From assembly GCF_001475545.1 (NCBI RefSeq), contig NZ_LDQC01000061.1, positions 1-64,000 of the forward strand: a stretch of DNA of 64,000 nucleotides, given 5' to 3'. The translations under genes were made by a program, and so were the position numbers. The stretch comes from Curtobacterium luteum. GTDB lineage: Bacteria; Actinomycetota; Actinomycetes; Actinomycetales; Microbacteriaceae. Positions 51,836-59,108 of the stretch are shown here, piece by piece; positions within the stretch are counted from its first letter, which is position 1, and each line of letters opens with the position of its first letter. The notes under the pieces were generated by a model. The model did no database searches. It was not told the DNA's origin and saw only the letters and a list, made by a program, of their open reading frames with translations.

Positions 51836-52828
51836 GTGAGCAATCAGAGCCCCTTCGGCGGCCGGACGGCCCAGGCATTCCCGACGCTGCCGCGGGGCGA
51901 CGTCCTCGGCACCTACGACAGCTACCCGGAGGCGCAGCGCGTCGTCGCGAAGCTCGCCGAGTCGGACTTCCCGGTCGCGAAGATCTCGATCGTCGGCAAC
52001 GACCTCAAGACCGTCGAGCGTGTCACCGGCAAGATGACCTACGGCCGCGCCGCCATCGCGGGCGCGCTGTCCGGCCTCTGGCTCGGCATCTTCTTCGGCA
52101 TCGTCCTCACCCTCTTCTCCCCGACGGCCGGCGGCCTCATCATCGCCGCGGCGATCATCGGCGCCGCCTTCGGCATGCTCTACGGCATCGTCTCGTTCGC
52201 GATCACGAAGCGGCAGCGGGACTTCACGAGCGTGCACCAGGTGCTCGCGACGAACTACCAGATCGTGGTGGACCCGCAGCTGACCGGGCAGGCGCAGAAG
52301 ATCCTCGGACAGTTCGGCGCGACCCAGTCCACCCACTGGGATTCGCCGTCGTCCTCGCAGGGTGCGCCGGTGAACCGGCAGGAGCCCTGGCGGCCGGAGC
52401 CGCGGCAGCAGCAGGCTCCGTACGGCGGGCAGGCCACGCCCCACGAGCAGCCTGGAGGCACACAGCAGCCCGGCGCGTCGGCCCCCGGCCCGCAGGCGGG
52501 GGCGCCGCGCTACGGCACGAACGACGGGCCGCGCTACGGCGACGCGCCGTCCGGCGGCTCGGCGGGGCCAGCCGCAGGAGCTCCCGCCGCTCCCTCGGGA
52601 GCTCCGGCCGGTCCGCCGCGGTACGGGACGAACGACGGGCCCCGCTACCAGCCGCAGGCAGCAGGGACGAACCGTCCCGCCGACGCAGCTCGCCCCGACG
52701 AGCAGCCCCAGTTCGGCGAACGCGTGACGCCGACCTCTGCGCCGTCGTCCGCGCCGTCGTCCGCGCCGACCTCCGCGCCGTCGTCCGCGCCGGAGTACGG
52801 GAAGGGCATCGACGACAGCCGGTCCTGA
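51836..52828 (+). CDS. General-stress-protein-17M-like membrane protein with long low-complexity tail
   Basis: Protein of 330 residues. Residues 20-70 match the YflT/GSP17M-like domain (GDVLGTYDSYPEAQRVVAKL, ISIVGNDLKTVERVTGKMTY). Two membrane helices cover about 76-118 (ALSGLWLGIFFGIVLTLF and onward). From about 165 the chain is disordered, rich in Pro, Gln, Gly and Ala, with repeated RYGTNDGPRY and a run of SAPS units. GTG at 51836 is favoured by GATGAT six bases upstream. Stress role is by family only. Confidence 0.8.
   Translation: MSNQSPFGGRTAQAFPTLPRGDVLGTYDSYPEAQRVVAKLAESDFPVAKISIVGNDLKTVERVTGKMTYGRAAIAGALSGLWLGIFFGIVLTLFSPTAGGLIIAAAIIGAAFGMLYGIVSFAITKRQRDFTSVHQVLATNYQIVVDPQLTGQAQKILGQFGATQSTHWDSPSSSQGAPVNRQEPWRPEPRQQQAPYGGQATPHEQPGGTQQPGASAPGPQAGAPRYGTNDGPRYGDAPSGGSAGPAAGAPAAPSGAPAGPPRYGTNDGPRYQPQAAGTNRPADAARPDEQPQFGERVTPTSAPSSAPSSAPTSAPSSAPEYGKGIDDSRS
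52739..52786 (+). repeat. 12-base tandem repeat in the stress-protein tail
   Basis: GCGCCGTCGTCC is present four times in tandem (third copy changed), encoding repeated Ser-Ala-Pro-Ser. A second, longer in-frame repeat (RYGTNDGPRY) lies upstream at about 52506-52650. Confidence 0.8.
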
Positions 52829-52935
52829 CGCCGCCCGACCGCCGAACACCGTCCACGGTCGGCGGATCCGATCGTCCACGTGTGTGTCCGACGGATCGCG
52901 GCCTGCGTCTGGCCACTGTCGGTTGATCCGAGCCG

Positions 52936-53026
52936 TCGAGGTTCCACGACTTGCCGTGGCCGGTCCGCCGAGGTTCCACGAACCCACGACGATGCCGCTC
53001 GAGGTGCCGGGATCGTGGAACCTCGG
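52936..53026. repeat. Three copies of a 14-base element between converging genes
   Basis: TCGAGGTTCCACGA (52936-52949), CCGAGGTTCCACGA (52968-52981) and its exact reverse complement TCGTGGAACCTCGG (53013-53026). The second and third could form a hairpin. The rest of 52829-53050 shows nothing else recognisable. Confidence 0.7.
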
Positions 53027-53050
53027 GTGCCGCCGCCCGACGCTGCCCGA

Positions 53051-53533
53051 CTAGAGCACCTTGGAGTAGCAGACCGAGGTCGGTACGCCCGCGTACGGGC
53101 CGAAGTTCGCGATCCGTGTGAAGCCCTCGCGCTCGTAGAACCCGATCGACCGCTTCTGCTCCGTGCCCGTCTCGAGCACCAGCGCTGGTGAACCGAGGTC
53201 GAGCGCTGCCTCTTCCAGGCGACGGAGGAGCGCGGTCGACACCCCGGCACCGCGCGACTCCGGCCGGACGTACATCCGCTTGATCTCGGTGATGCCGTCC
53301 TGCACGATCCGCAGCCCGCCGCAACCGAGCGGTGTGCCCGAGGCGTCCCGCGCGACGAAGAACACCGCGATCGACTCAGCCGTGGGCTTCTCGCCCGGCT
53401 CGGTGTCCTGCCCGTAGGCGCGGTCGATCTCCACACGCTGTGCGGCACGGAGCCGCTGGGCGTCCGGGGAGTCGAAGTGCTCGACCTCGATGTCGATGTC
53501 GTCCGTCGTCGGCGTGTGCTCGGGCGTGGTCAC
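53051..53533 (-). CDS. GNAT family N-acetyltransferase
   Basis: Protein of 160 residues with the acetyl-CoA-binding motif ITEIKRMYVRPESRGAGVST (the RxxGxG/A loop) near residues 88-107 and the C-terminal RSIGFYEREGFTRIANFGPY. Unknown acceptor, probably a small amine. The start is GTG at 53533, nine bases after the aminopeptidase stop on the same strand, with TAGCCT six bases upstream. Confidence 0.88.
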   Translation of the reverse strand: MTTPEHTPTTDDIDIEVEHFDSPDAQRLRAAQRVEIDRAYGQDTEPGEKPTAESIAVFFVARDASGTPLGCGGLRIVQDGITEIKRMYVRPESRGAGVSTALLRRLEEAALDLGSPALVLETGTEQKRSIGFYEREGFTRIANFGPYAGVPTSVCYSKVL

Positions 53534-53539
53534 CCGCTC

Positions 53540-53545
53540 AGGCTA
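53540..53545 (-). promoter_or_regulatory. Leaderless -10 of the GNAT gene formed by the upstream stop codon
   Basis: TAGCCT on the minus strand; its TAG (53543-53545) is the stop of the aminopeptidase gene. Six bases lie between it and the GTG at 53533. Confidence 0.5.
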
Positions 53546-55027
53546 GCGGCCGGACCGGGCGATCCACCCCTCCACTTCCGAGGGGGTCCGAGGGATCCCG
53601 ACCGACAGGTTCTCCGCGCCGTCCTCGGTCACGAGGATGTCGTCCTCGATGCGGACGCCGATGCCGCGGAACTCCTCCGGGACCGTCAGGTCGTCCTGCT
53701 GGAAGTACAGACCGGGCTCGATCGTGAACACCATGCCGGGCTGCACGACGCCGTCGATGTACATCTCACGGCGGGCCTTCGCGCAGTCGTGCACGTCGAG
53801 TCCGAGGTGGTGGCTCGTGCCGTGCACCATGTACCGGCGGTGGAACTGGTTCTCCGGCTGCAGCGACTCCTCGGCCGTGCCGGGCAGGAAGCCCCACTCG
53901 GCGGTCTTGCGGGCGATGACCTCCATCGCGGTGGCGTGCACCTGCCGGAAGGTGATGCCCGGCTTGACGATCGCGAACGCCGCGTCCGCCGCTTCGAGCA
54001 CGGCCTCGTAGACCATCCGCTGGACGTCGGTGAACGTGCCGCTCACCGGGAGGGTCCGGGTGATGTCGGCGGTGTAGAACGAGTCGACCTCGACCCCGGC
54101 GTCGATGAGGATGAGGTCGCCCGGCTGCACGGCGCCGTCGTTCCGGGTCCAGTGCAGGATGCAGGCGTGGTGACCGGACGCCGCGATCGTGTCGTAGCCG
54201 ACGGTGTTGCCGTCCGCCCGGGCCCGACGGTTGAAGGTGCCCTCGACGATGCGCTCACCGCGGGGGTGCGCCAGCACGGCGTCGAAGTCAGCGATGACGT
54301 CGTCGAAGCCGGCCTTCGTCGCCGCCACGGCCCGGCGGAGCTCGTGCACCTCGTACGCGTCCTTCACCAGGCGGAGTTCCGAGAGGTCGCGTGCGAGGAC
54401 GTCGTCGGTCGCGGGGACGCCGTCCTGCTCGGGGGCGCCGCCGACCGAGCTGCCGAGACGCTCGTCGAACGACCGGGTCAGTTCGGCGTCGGCGTCGCGC
54501 ACCACCAGCACCGTGGCGTCGAGGCCGTCGACGACCGCGTCGAGGTCGCCCAGGTCGGCGGTGGGGAGCCCGAGGTCGGCGGCGACCTCGGCCAGGGACG
54601 GACGCGGTCCGACCCAGAACTCGCCGATCTCCGGGTTGGCGTAGAACTCCTCGGACTCGCGGCCCGCCGTGGCACGGAAGTACAGGGTGGCGTCGTGGCC
54701 GGAGCCGTTCGGCGTCATCACGAGCACGGAGCCGACGACCGTGTCCGTGCCCCATCCGGTGAGGTGGGCGAACGCGGAGTGCGGTCGGAACGGGTAGTCG
54801 CAGTCGTTCGAGCGGACCTTCGCCTGCCCGGCCGGCACGACGATCGTCCGGCCCGGGTGCAGTTCGGAGATGCGTGCCCGACGTGCCGCGGCGTGGGGTG
54901 CCTGCTCACGGGGCTCGGGGAGCGGACGCTCGCGCTCGGCCCACTGTGATCCGATGTGGTCCTTGAAGGTCGAGGAACCGGGGGTCGTGGAACGGTTGCT
55001 CGTCGCGCGGGGAGTGGTGTCGGCCAT
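53543..55027 (-). CDS. pepP: Xaa-Pro aminopeptidase (M24 family, aminopeptidase P)
   Basis: Protein of 494 residues cleaving N-terminal residues preceding proline. N-terminal AMP_N domain (about 45-200) and a pita-bread catalytic domain. Metal ligands lie in LILIDAGVEVDSFYTADITR (two Asp), HGTSHHLGLDVHD (His), FTIEPGLY (Glu) and GVRIEDDILV (Glu). ATG at 55027 has GAGGAT six bases upstream; the frame is open to 55570 through the PHP gene. It ends in a TAG shared with the GNAT promoter. Confidence 0.93.
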   Translation of the reverse strand: MADTTPRATSNRSTTPGSSTFKDHIGSQWAERERPLPEPREQAPHAAARRARISELHPGRTIVVPAGQAKVRSNDCDYPFRPHSAFAHLTGWGTDTVVGSVLVMTPNGSGHDATLYFRATAGRESEEFYANPEIGEFWVGPRPSLAEVAADLGLPTADLGDLDAVVDGLDATVLVVRDADAELTRSFDERLGSSVGGAPEQDGVPATDDVLARDLSELRLVKDAYEVHELRRAVAATKAGFDDVIADFDAVLAHPRGERIVEGTFNRRARADGNTVGYDTIAASGHHACILHWTRNDGAVQPGDLILIDAGVEVDSFYTADITRTLPVSGTFTDVQRMVYEAVLEAADAAFAIVKPGITFRQVHATAMEVIARKTAEWGFLPGTAEESLQPENQFHRRYMVHGTSHHLGLDVHDCAKARREMYIDGVVQPGMVFTIEPGLYFQQDDLTVPEEFRGIGVRIEDDILVTEDGAENLSVGIPRTPSEVEGWIARSGR

Positions 55028-55033
55028 GCACCC

Positions 55034-55039
55034 ATCCTC
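55034..55039 (-). promoter_or_regulatory. Possible leaderless -10 of the aminopeptidase P gene
   Basis: GAGGAT on the minus strand, six bases before the ATG at 55027; first base off consensus. Confidence 0.3.
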
Positions 55040-55084
55040 GCACCGTCCGGCCCACCGCGGCCTCTGCGCGTCGCCACCTGTGGA

Positions 55085-55090
55085 TAGCAT
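55085..55090 (+). promoter_or_regulatory. Leaderless -10 of the PHP gene
   Basis: TAGCAT, seven bases before the GTG at 55098. GCCACCTGTGGA (55073-55084), also found in the dapD/dapE region, abuts it. Confidence 0.45.
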
Positions 55091-55097
55091 GGGCGAT

Positions 55098-55970
55098 GTG
55101 CCCGATCCGTTCATCGACCTGCACACGCACTCGAGCGTGTCCGACGGCACCGAGCGGCCTGCCGAGCTCCTCCAGGCCGCCGTGGCCGCAGGGCTGGAGG
55201 GCGTCGCGCTGACGGACCACGACACCACCGCCGGGTGGGACGAAGCCGTCGCGACCGCGCGCGAGCTGCCGGTCACGCTCCTCCCCGGCCTCGAGCTGAG
55301 CACCCGCATCGGGTACCGCAGCGTGCACGTCCTGGGGTACCTCGTCGATCCGACCGACGCGGCACTCGTCGCCGAGACCACGCGCATCCGGGACGGCCGT
55401 CTGGCCCGCGCCCGCCGGATGGTCGAGCGCATCGGCGCCGACCACCCGCTCACCTGGGACGACGTGCTCGCCGAGGCCAGCGAGGGCGCGACCATCGGAC
55501 GCCCGCACATCGCGGACGCCCTGGTGACCCGCGGGCTGGAACCCGACCGGAGCGCGGCGTTCCGGGGCATCCTGCACCCGGCCTCCGGCTACTACGAGCC
55601 GCACGACGCACCGTCGCCCCTGCACGGTGTCGAGCTCATCCGCGGTGCCGGTGGTGTCCCGGTCATCGCGCACCCGGCGGCGTCCTCGCGGGGCATCGTC
55701 ATCGATGAGGAGATGCTCCGCACGCTCGTCGACGCGGGGCTCGGCGGACTCGAGGTCGACCACCGCGAGAACGTCTCCCACGGCAAGCGCACCCTGCTCG
55801 ACTGGGCCACCCGCTTCGACCTGTTCGTCACCGGGTCGAGCGACTACCACGGGACCGGCAAGCCGAACCGGCTCGGCGAGCACCGCACGTCGCGCGCCGC
55901 CTTCGACGCGATCGTCGCCGCGGCCACCGGATCCGCACCCGTCTCCGGCCCCGGCGCCCGCCTGGCCTGA
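55098..55970 (+). CDS. PHP-domain phosphoesterase
   Basis: Protein of 290 residues with the PHP metal-binding motifs: DLHTHSSVSDG at residue 6, LTDHDT near 38, PVIAHPAA near 190 and TGSSDYHGTGKPN near 250. Related to the YciV/RNase AM group acting on short RNA or 3',5'-nucleotide phosphates. GTG at 55098 is chosen because TAGCAT lies seven bases before it; the ATG at 55089 overlaps that hexamer. Divergent from the aminopeptidase; followed by a clear terminator. Confidence 0.88.
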   Translation: MPDPFIDLHTHSSVSDGTERPAELLQAAVAAGLEGVALTDHDTTAGWDEAVATARELPVTLLPGLELSTRIGYRSVHVLGYLVDPTDAALVAETTRIRDGRLARARRMVERIGADHPLTWDDVLAEASEGATIGRPHIADALVTRGLEPDRSAAFRGILHPASGYYEPHDAPSPLHGVELIRGAGGVPVIAHPAASSRGIVIDEEMLRTLVDAGLGGLEVDHRENVSHGKRTLLDWATRFDLFVTGSSDYHGTGKPNRLGEHRTSRAAFDAIVAAATGSAPVSGPGARLA

Positions 55971-56003
55971 CCACGGCCCGCCCTGCCCGCACGGGTGGGA
56001 CGA

Positions 56004-56037
56004 CGAAGGGCCCGTCGCGTCAGCGACGGGCCCTTCG
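56004..56037. terminator. Terminator between PHP and DEAD-box helicase genes
   Basis: CGAAGGGCCCGTCGC (56004-56018), GTCA, GCGACGGGCCCTTCG (56023-56037): 15 perfect pairs. Converging genes share it. A GGCCTGGAGGCGC motif follows directly. Confidence 0.85.
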
Positions 56038-56048
56038 GCCTGGAGGCG

Positions 56049-57545
56049 CTACTCGCCCTCGCCGGCGGCCTGCGGCGTCGCGGCGGTCGCCTCGGACGAG
56101 CCGCCACCGCTGCGGCGACGACGCCGCCGGCGGCGCTTGGCCGCTCCGTCGCCGGAACCGGCCTCAGCAGTCGCACCGTCCGCGGGGGGAGTGGTGGGCA
56201 CCTGCGTGTCGGACTGCTCCGTCGAGGCCGGTGCCGAGCCTCCCGACCGGGTGCGGCTCCGGGACCGCGAACGCGAGCCGCCGGAGCGACCCTCGCCCTG
56301 CTGTCCACCGCGCGGGCGGTCGCCGCCCTTCGCCTCGCCGGCCGACGCGGCGTGCGCGGACGCACCCGGCAGTCGACCCTTGGTGCCCGCGGGGATGTCG
56401 AGGTCGGAGAAGAGGTGCGGGGACGACGAGTAGGTCTCGACGGGCTCCGGGATGCCGAACTCGAGCGCCTTGTCGATCAGCGTCCACTTGTGGAGGTCGT
56501 CCCAGTCGACGAACGTGACCGCGATGCCGGTCTTGCCGGCGCGGCCCGTACGGCCGGCACGGTGCAGGTAGGTGTCGGGGTCGTCCGGGATCGTGTGGTT
56601 GATCACGTGCGTCACGTCGTCCACGTCGATGCCGCGGGCGGCGACGTCGGTCGCGATCAGGACGTCGCGCTTGCCGGCCTTGAAGGCGGCCATGGCCCGC
56701 TCGCGCTGCTCCTGGTTGAGGTCCCCGTGGACCGCGGCGGCGTTGAAGCCGCGGTCCTTCAGTTCCTCGACGAGCTTCGCGGCGGCGCGCTTCGTCCGGG
56801 TGAAGATCACGGTCTTGCCGCGACCCTCGGCCTGCAGGATGCGGGCGATGACCTCGTCCTTGTCGAGCGAGTGCGCGCGGTAGATGACGTGCTTGATGTT
56901 GGCCTGCGTCAGGCCCTCGTCCGGGTCGGTGGCGCGGATGTGCACCGGGCGCGACATGAAGCGGCGGGCGAGGGCGACGATCGGCGCGGGCATCGTCGCC
57001 GAGAACAGCATCGTGTGCCGCACGGCCGGGACGGCCTGGAAGATGCGCTCGATGTCCGAGAGGAACCCGAGGTCGAGCATGCGGTCAGCCTCGTCGAGGA
57101 CGACCTCCTGCACGTGGGAGAGGTCGAGCAGGCGCTGGCGCTGCAGGTCGATGAGGCGCCCAGGGGTGCCGACGACGATCTGCGCACCGGCCTTGAGCTG
57201 CTCGATCTGGCCCTCGTACGCCTTGCCGCCGTAGATCGACACGATGGTCGTCGGGCGGTTCGAGGTGGCCAGCTCGAGGTCCTCGGTGACCTGCACCGCG
57301 AGTTCGCGCGTCGGGACGACGACGAGGGCCTTCACGCCCGGTTCCGGAGCGGCACCGAGGCGCTGGATGAGGGGCAGGCCGAAGCCGAAGGTCTTGCCGG
57401 TGCCCGTCTTGGCCTGACCGATGATGTCCTGGCCGGTCAGGGCGAGCGGGATCGTCTGCTGCTGGATCGGGAAGGGCTCGGTGATGCCCTTCGTCGCGAG
57501 CGCGTCGACGATGTCCTGCTCGATGTTGAGGTCTGCGAAAGTCAA
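56049..57545 (-). CDS. DEAD-box RNA helicase
   Basis: Protein of 498 residues. Motifs in order: Q motif FPIQQQTIPLAL, AKTGTGKT (motif I), PTRELA (Ia), VLDEADRMLD (II), FSATMP (III), ATDVAARGIDVDDVTHVINH and HRAGRTGRAG (V-VI). From about residue 400 the tail is disordered and rich in Gly, Arg and Ser, as in RhlE/CsdA-like actinobacterial helicases. It unwinds RNA in ribosome assembly or cold stress. The start is TTG at 57545, with AAGGTGATTC before it. Confidence 0.94.
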   Translation of the reverse strand: MTFADLNIEQDIVDALATKGITEPFPIQQQTIPLALTGQDIIGQAKTGTGKTFGFGLPLIQRLGAAPEPGVKALVVVPTRELAVQVTEDLELATSNRPTTIVSIYGGKAYEGQIEQLKAGAQIVVGTPGRLIDLQRQRLLDLSHVQEVVLDEADRMLDLGFLSDIERIFQAVPAVRHTMLFSATMPAPIVALARRFMSRPVHIRATDPDEGLTQANIKHVIYRAHSLDKDEVIARILQAEGRGKTVIFTRTKRAAAKLVEELKDRGFNAAAVHGDLNQEQRERAMAAFKAGKRDVLIATDVAARGIDVDDVTHVINHTIPDDPDTYLHRAGRTGRAGKTGIAVTFVDWDDLHKWTLIDKALEFGIPEPVETYSSSPHLFSDLDIPAGTKGRLPGASAHAASAGEAKGGDRPRGGQQGEGRSGGSRSRSRSRTRSGGSAPASTEQSDTQVPTTPPADGATAEAGSGDGAAKRRRRRRRRSGGGSSEATAATPQAAGEGE

Positions 57546-57617
57546 AGAATCACCTTAGTCCTGGTGGAAGTCCCGACCAGTCTACCGACGCAGACCGGGG
57601 TCCCGGGTCCGGACCCC

Positions 57618-57623
57618 TATGCT
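57618..57623 (+). promoter_or_regulatory. Leaderless -10 of the ferritin-like gene
   Basis: TATGCT, six bases before the GTG at 57630. Confidence 0.5.
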
Positions 57624-57629
57624 GCTGGC

Positions 57630-58343
57630 GTGGTGTCTTGGTGGAACCGGAAACGTGCCGCGCGGCTGGCCGCCGCCTGGCTCGCCTCGCGCAACCCGAA
57701 GAAGGCGTCCGGCGAGCGGCTCCGGCTGGACGACGTCAGCCCCGAGCTCGACGTCTACCTCGGGCAGGCCGCGTACCTGCAGCTGTCGATGTACGAGACG
57801 ATGGGTCGCGCCGGGGCGTCCGCGCCGACGCTCTCCGGACGGCTCGTCACCGGTGTGCTCGCCACCACGGCACTGGAGCGACACCGGACGATCGTCGCCG
57901 AGATCGAGCGGAACGGACAGGACCCGGCAGAGCTCATGTCGCCGCACCGCGAGGCGATCGACCGCTTCCTCGAGCGGACCAGCGGTGCCGACTGGTACGA
58001 GTCGATGCTCACCGGCTACGTCACGGCCGGGATCCTCAACGACCTGTTCGACGACCTGCTGCGCTCGCTCCCCATCGACGTCCGGCAGCGGCTCCGCACG
58101 GTGTTCGACGCGCGTGAGGAAGCGGCGGTCGTCGAGGAGCTCACCGCGCACATCGAGGCCGACCCCCGGGTGGGCTCGCGGCTCGCGATGTGGGGCCGAC
58201 GGCTCGTCGGGGACACCCTGCTCGTGGCCCGGTCGGCGCTCGCGTCGCACGCCCGGGAGGACCAGTCGCGGCTCGAGCCCGTCTGGACCGAGCTCATCGC
58301 GGCGCACAGTCGGCGGATGGACGCGCTCGGGCTCACCGCCTGA
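57630..58343 (+). CDS. Ferritin-like (MiaE-type fold) protein
   Basis: All-helical protein of 237 residues, starting VVSWWNRKRAARLAAAWLAS. Resembles the ferritin-like fold group annotated in actinobacteria as MiaE_2-like. Glu and His positions that could bind metal are ELDVYLGQAAYLQLSMYETM and TALERHRTIVAEIERNG, but full di-iron ligation is not certain. Usual position beside the DEAD-box helicase and upstream of DUF3107. GTG at 57630 has TATGCT six bases before it. Confidence 0.75.
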   Translation: MVSWWNRKRAARLAAAWLASRNPKKASGERLRLDDVSPELDVYLGQAAYLQLSMYETMGRAGASAPTLSGRLVTGVLATTALERHRTIVAEIERNGQDPAELMSPHREAIDRFLERTSGADWYESMLTGYVTAGILNDLFDDLLRSLPIDVRQRLRTVFDAREEAAVVEELTAHIEADPRVGSRLAMWGRRLVGDTLLVARSALASHAREDQSRLEPVWTELIAAHSRRMDALGLTA

Positions 58344-58391
58344 GCCGAGCGGCGGCGGTCCGGCTCCCGCGCGGCCTGCTCCGGTCCGCGT

Positions 58392-58490
58392 GCCGTCCGT
58401 GCGGGGGCGCTCGTCGGGGTTCAGGCGCCGTCCGTGCGGGGGCGCTCGTCGCGGTTCAGGCGCCGTTCGTGCGGACGCGCTCGTAGTACG
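58392..58490 (-). repeat. 35-base tandem repeat duplicating the 3' end and stop of a gene
   Basis: Units start at 58392, 58427 and 58462, 35 bases apart. The unit at 58462 is the true C-terminal end of the 58456-58752 gene (YERVRTNGA-stop). Each downstream copy again encodes an (E/D)ERPRTDGA-stop peptide, so the gene is followed by two spare copies of its own tail. Confidence 0.8.
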
Positions 58491-58752
58491 CGTCGTCCGC
58501 GGATCGGCGACGGGCGCCGAGCACCCACTCGACCACGACCGCTGCGACGGCCGCGCCGAGGAGCGCCGCTGCCCAGATCCAGCCGCCGTCGTACGGCCAC
58601 CCGGCCCAGGTCAGGGACTCCCAGAGCACGGCCGAGGCGACGCCGCCGACGACCGGTCCCACCAGGACGCCCCGGCTCGCGCGCCACGGCAGGACGACGT
58701 GCGCGAGGGCCCCGACGAGCAGGCCGCCGAGCACGGCGAACAGCAGCTCCAC
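58456..58752 (-). CDS. Small membrane protein of unknown function
   Basis: Protein of 98 residues with about three helices (3-20, 28-46 and 58-77: MELLFAVLGGLLVGALAHVV, then WIWAAALLGAAVAAVVVEWV) and a charged C-terminus. It has the size and Gly-rich helices of YeaQ/GlsB-like proteins, but I do not recognise it firmly. GTG at 58752 begins one base after the DUF3107 stop, so the two are in one operon. Confidence 0.65.
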   Translation of the reverse strand: MELLFAVLGGLLVGALAHVVLPWRASRGVLVGPVVGGVASAVLWESLTWAGWPYDGGWIWAAALLGAAVAAVVVEWVLGARRRSADDAYYERVRTNGA

Positions 58753-58753
58753 G

Positions 58754-58978
58754 TCAGGCGACGAAGCCGATGCGGCGGGACTCCTCCGCGCCCACCTCGA
58801 CGTAGGCGAGGGAGGCCACCGGCACGATGAACCGACGACCCTTCTCGTCCTGCAGGGACAGGTGGGTGGCCTTCGCCGTGAGGGCCTCCGACACCGCCTG
58901 TTCGATCTGGTCAGCGGTCTGCGCGCTCTCGAACGCGATCTCGCGCGGGCTGTTCATGATGCCGATCTTGATGTCCAC
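58754..58978 (-). CDS. DUF3107 family protein
   Basis: Protein of 74 residues, MDIKIGIMNSPREIAFESAQ and onward, ending VASLAYVEVGAEESRRIGFV. A conserved actinobacterial family of unknown function with an alpha/beta fold. The start is GTG at 58978, with TACGCT six bases upstream; a longer open frame to 59695 has no homology. Divergent from the AdnA-like gene, its normal neighbour. Confidence 0.9.
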   Translation of the reverse strand: MDIKIGIMNSPREIAFESAQTADQIEQAVSEALTAKATHLSLQDEKGRRFIVPVASLAYVEVGAEESRRIGFVA

Positions 58979-58984
58979 GACCAC

Positions 58985-58990
58985 AGCGTA
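58985..58990 (-). promoter_or_regulatory. Leaderless -10 of the DUF3107 operon
   Basis: TACGCT on the minus strand, six bases before the GTG at 58978. Confidence 0.5.
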
Positions 58991-59096
58991 GCGGGGCGGT
59001 CCGCGGCTGCTCCGGCCGTTCGCCGCGGGCGCACACCACCCGCGCGGAACGGTCGCCGGCGCCGTGTCGGGTGTCGGCGGTGTCGGCCGTCGTGGG

Positions 59097-59102
59097 TACC
59101 GT
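59097..59102 (+). promoter_or_regulatory. Leaderless -10 of the adnA-like gene
   Basis: TACCGT, six bases before the GTG at 59109. Confidence 0.5.
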
Positions 59103-59108
59103 ACGAGC

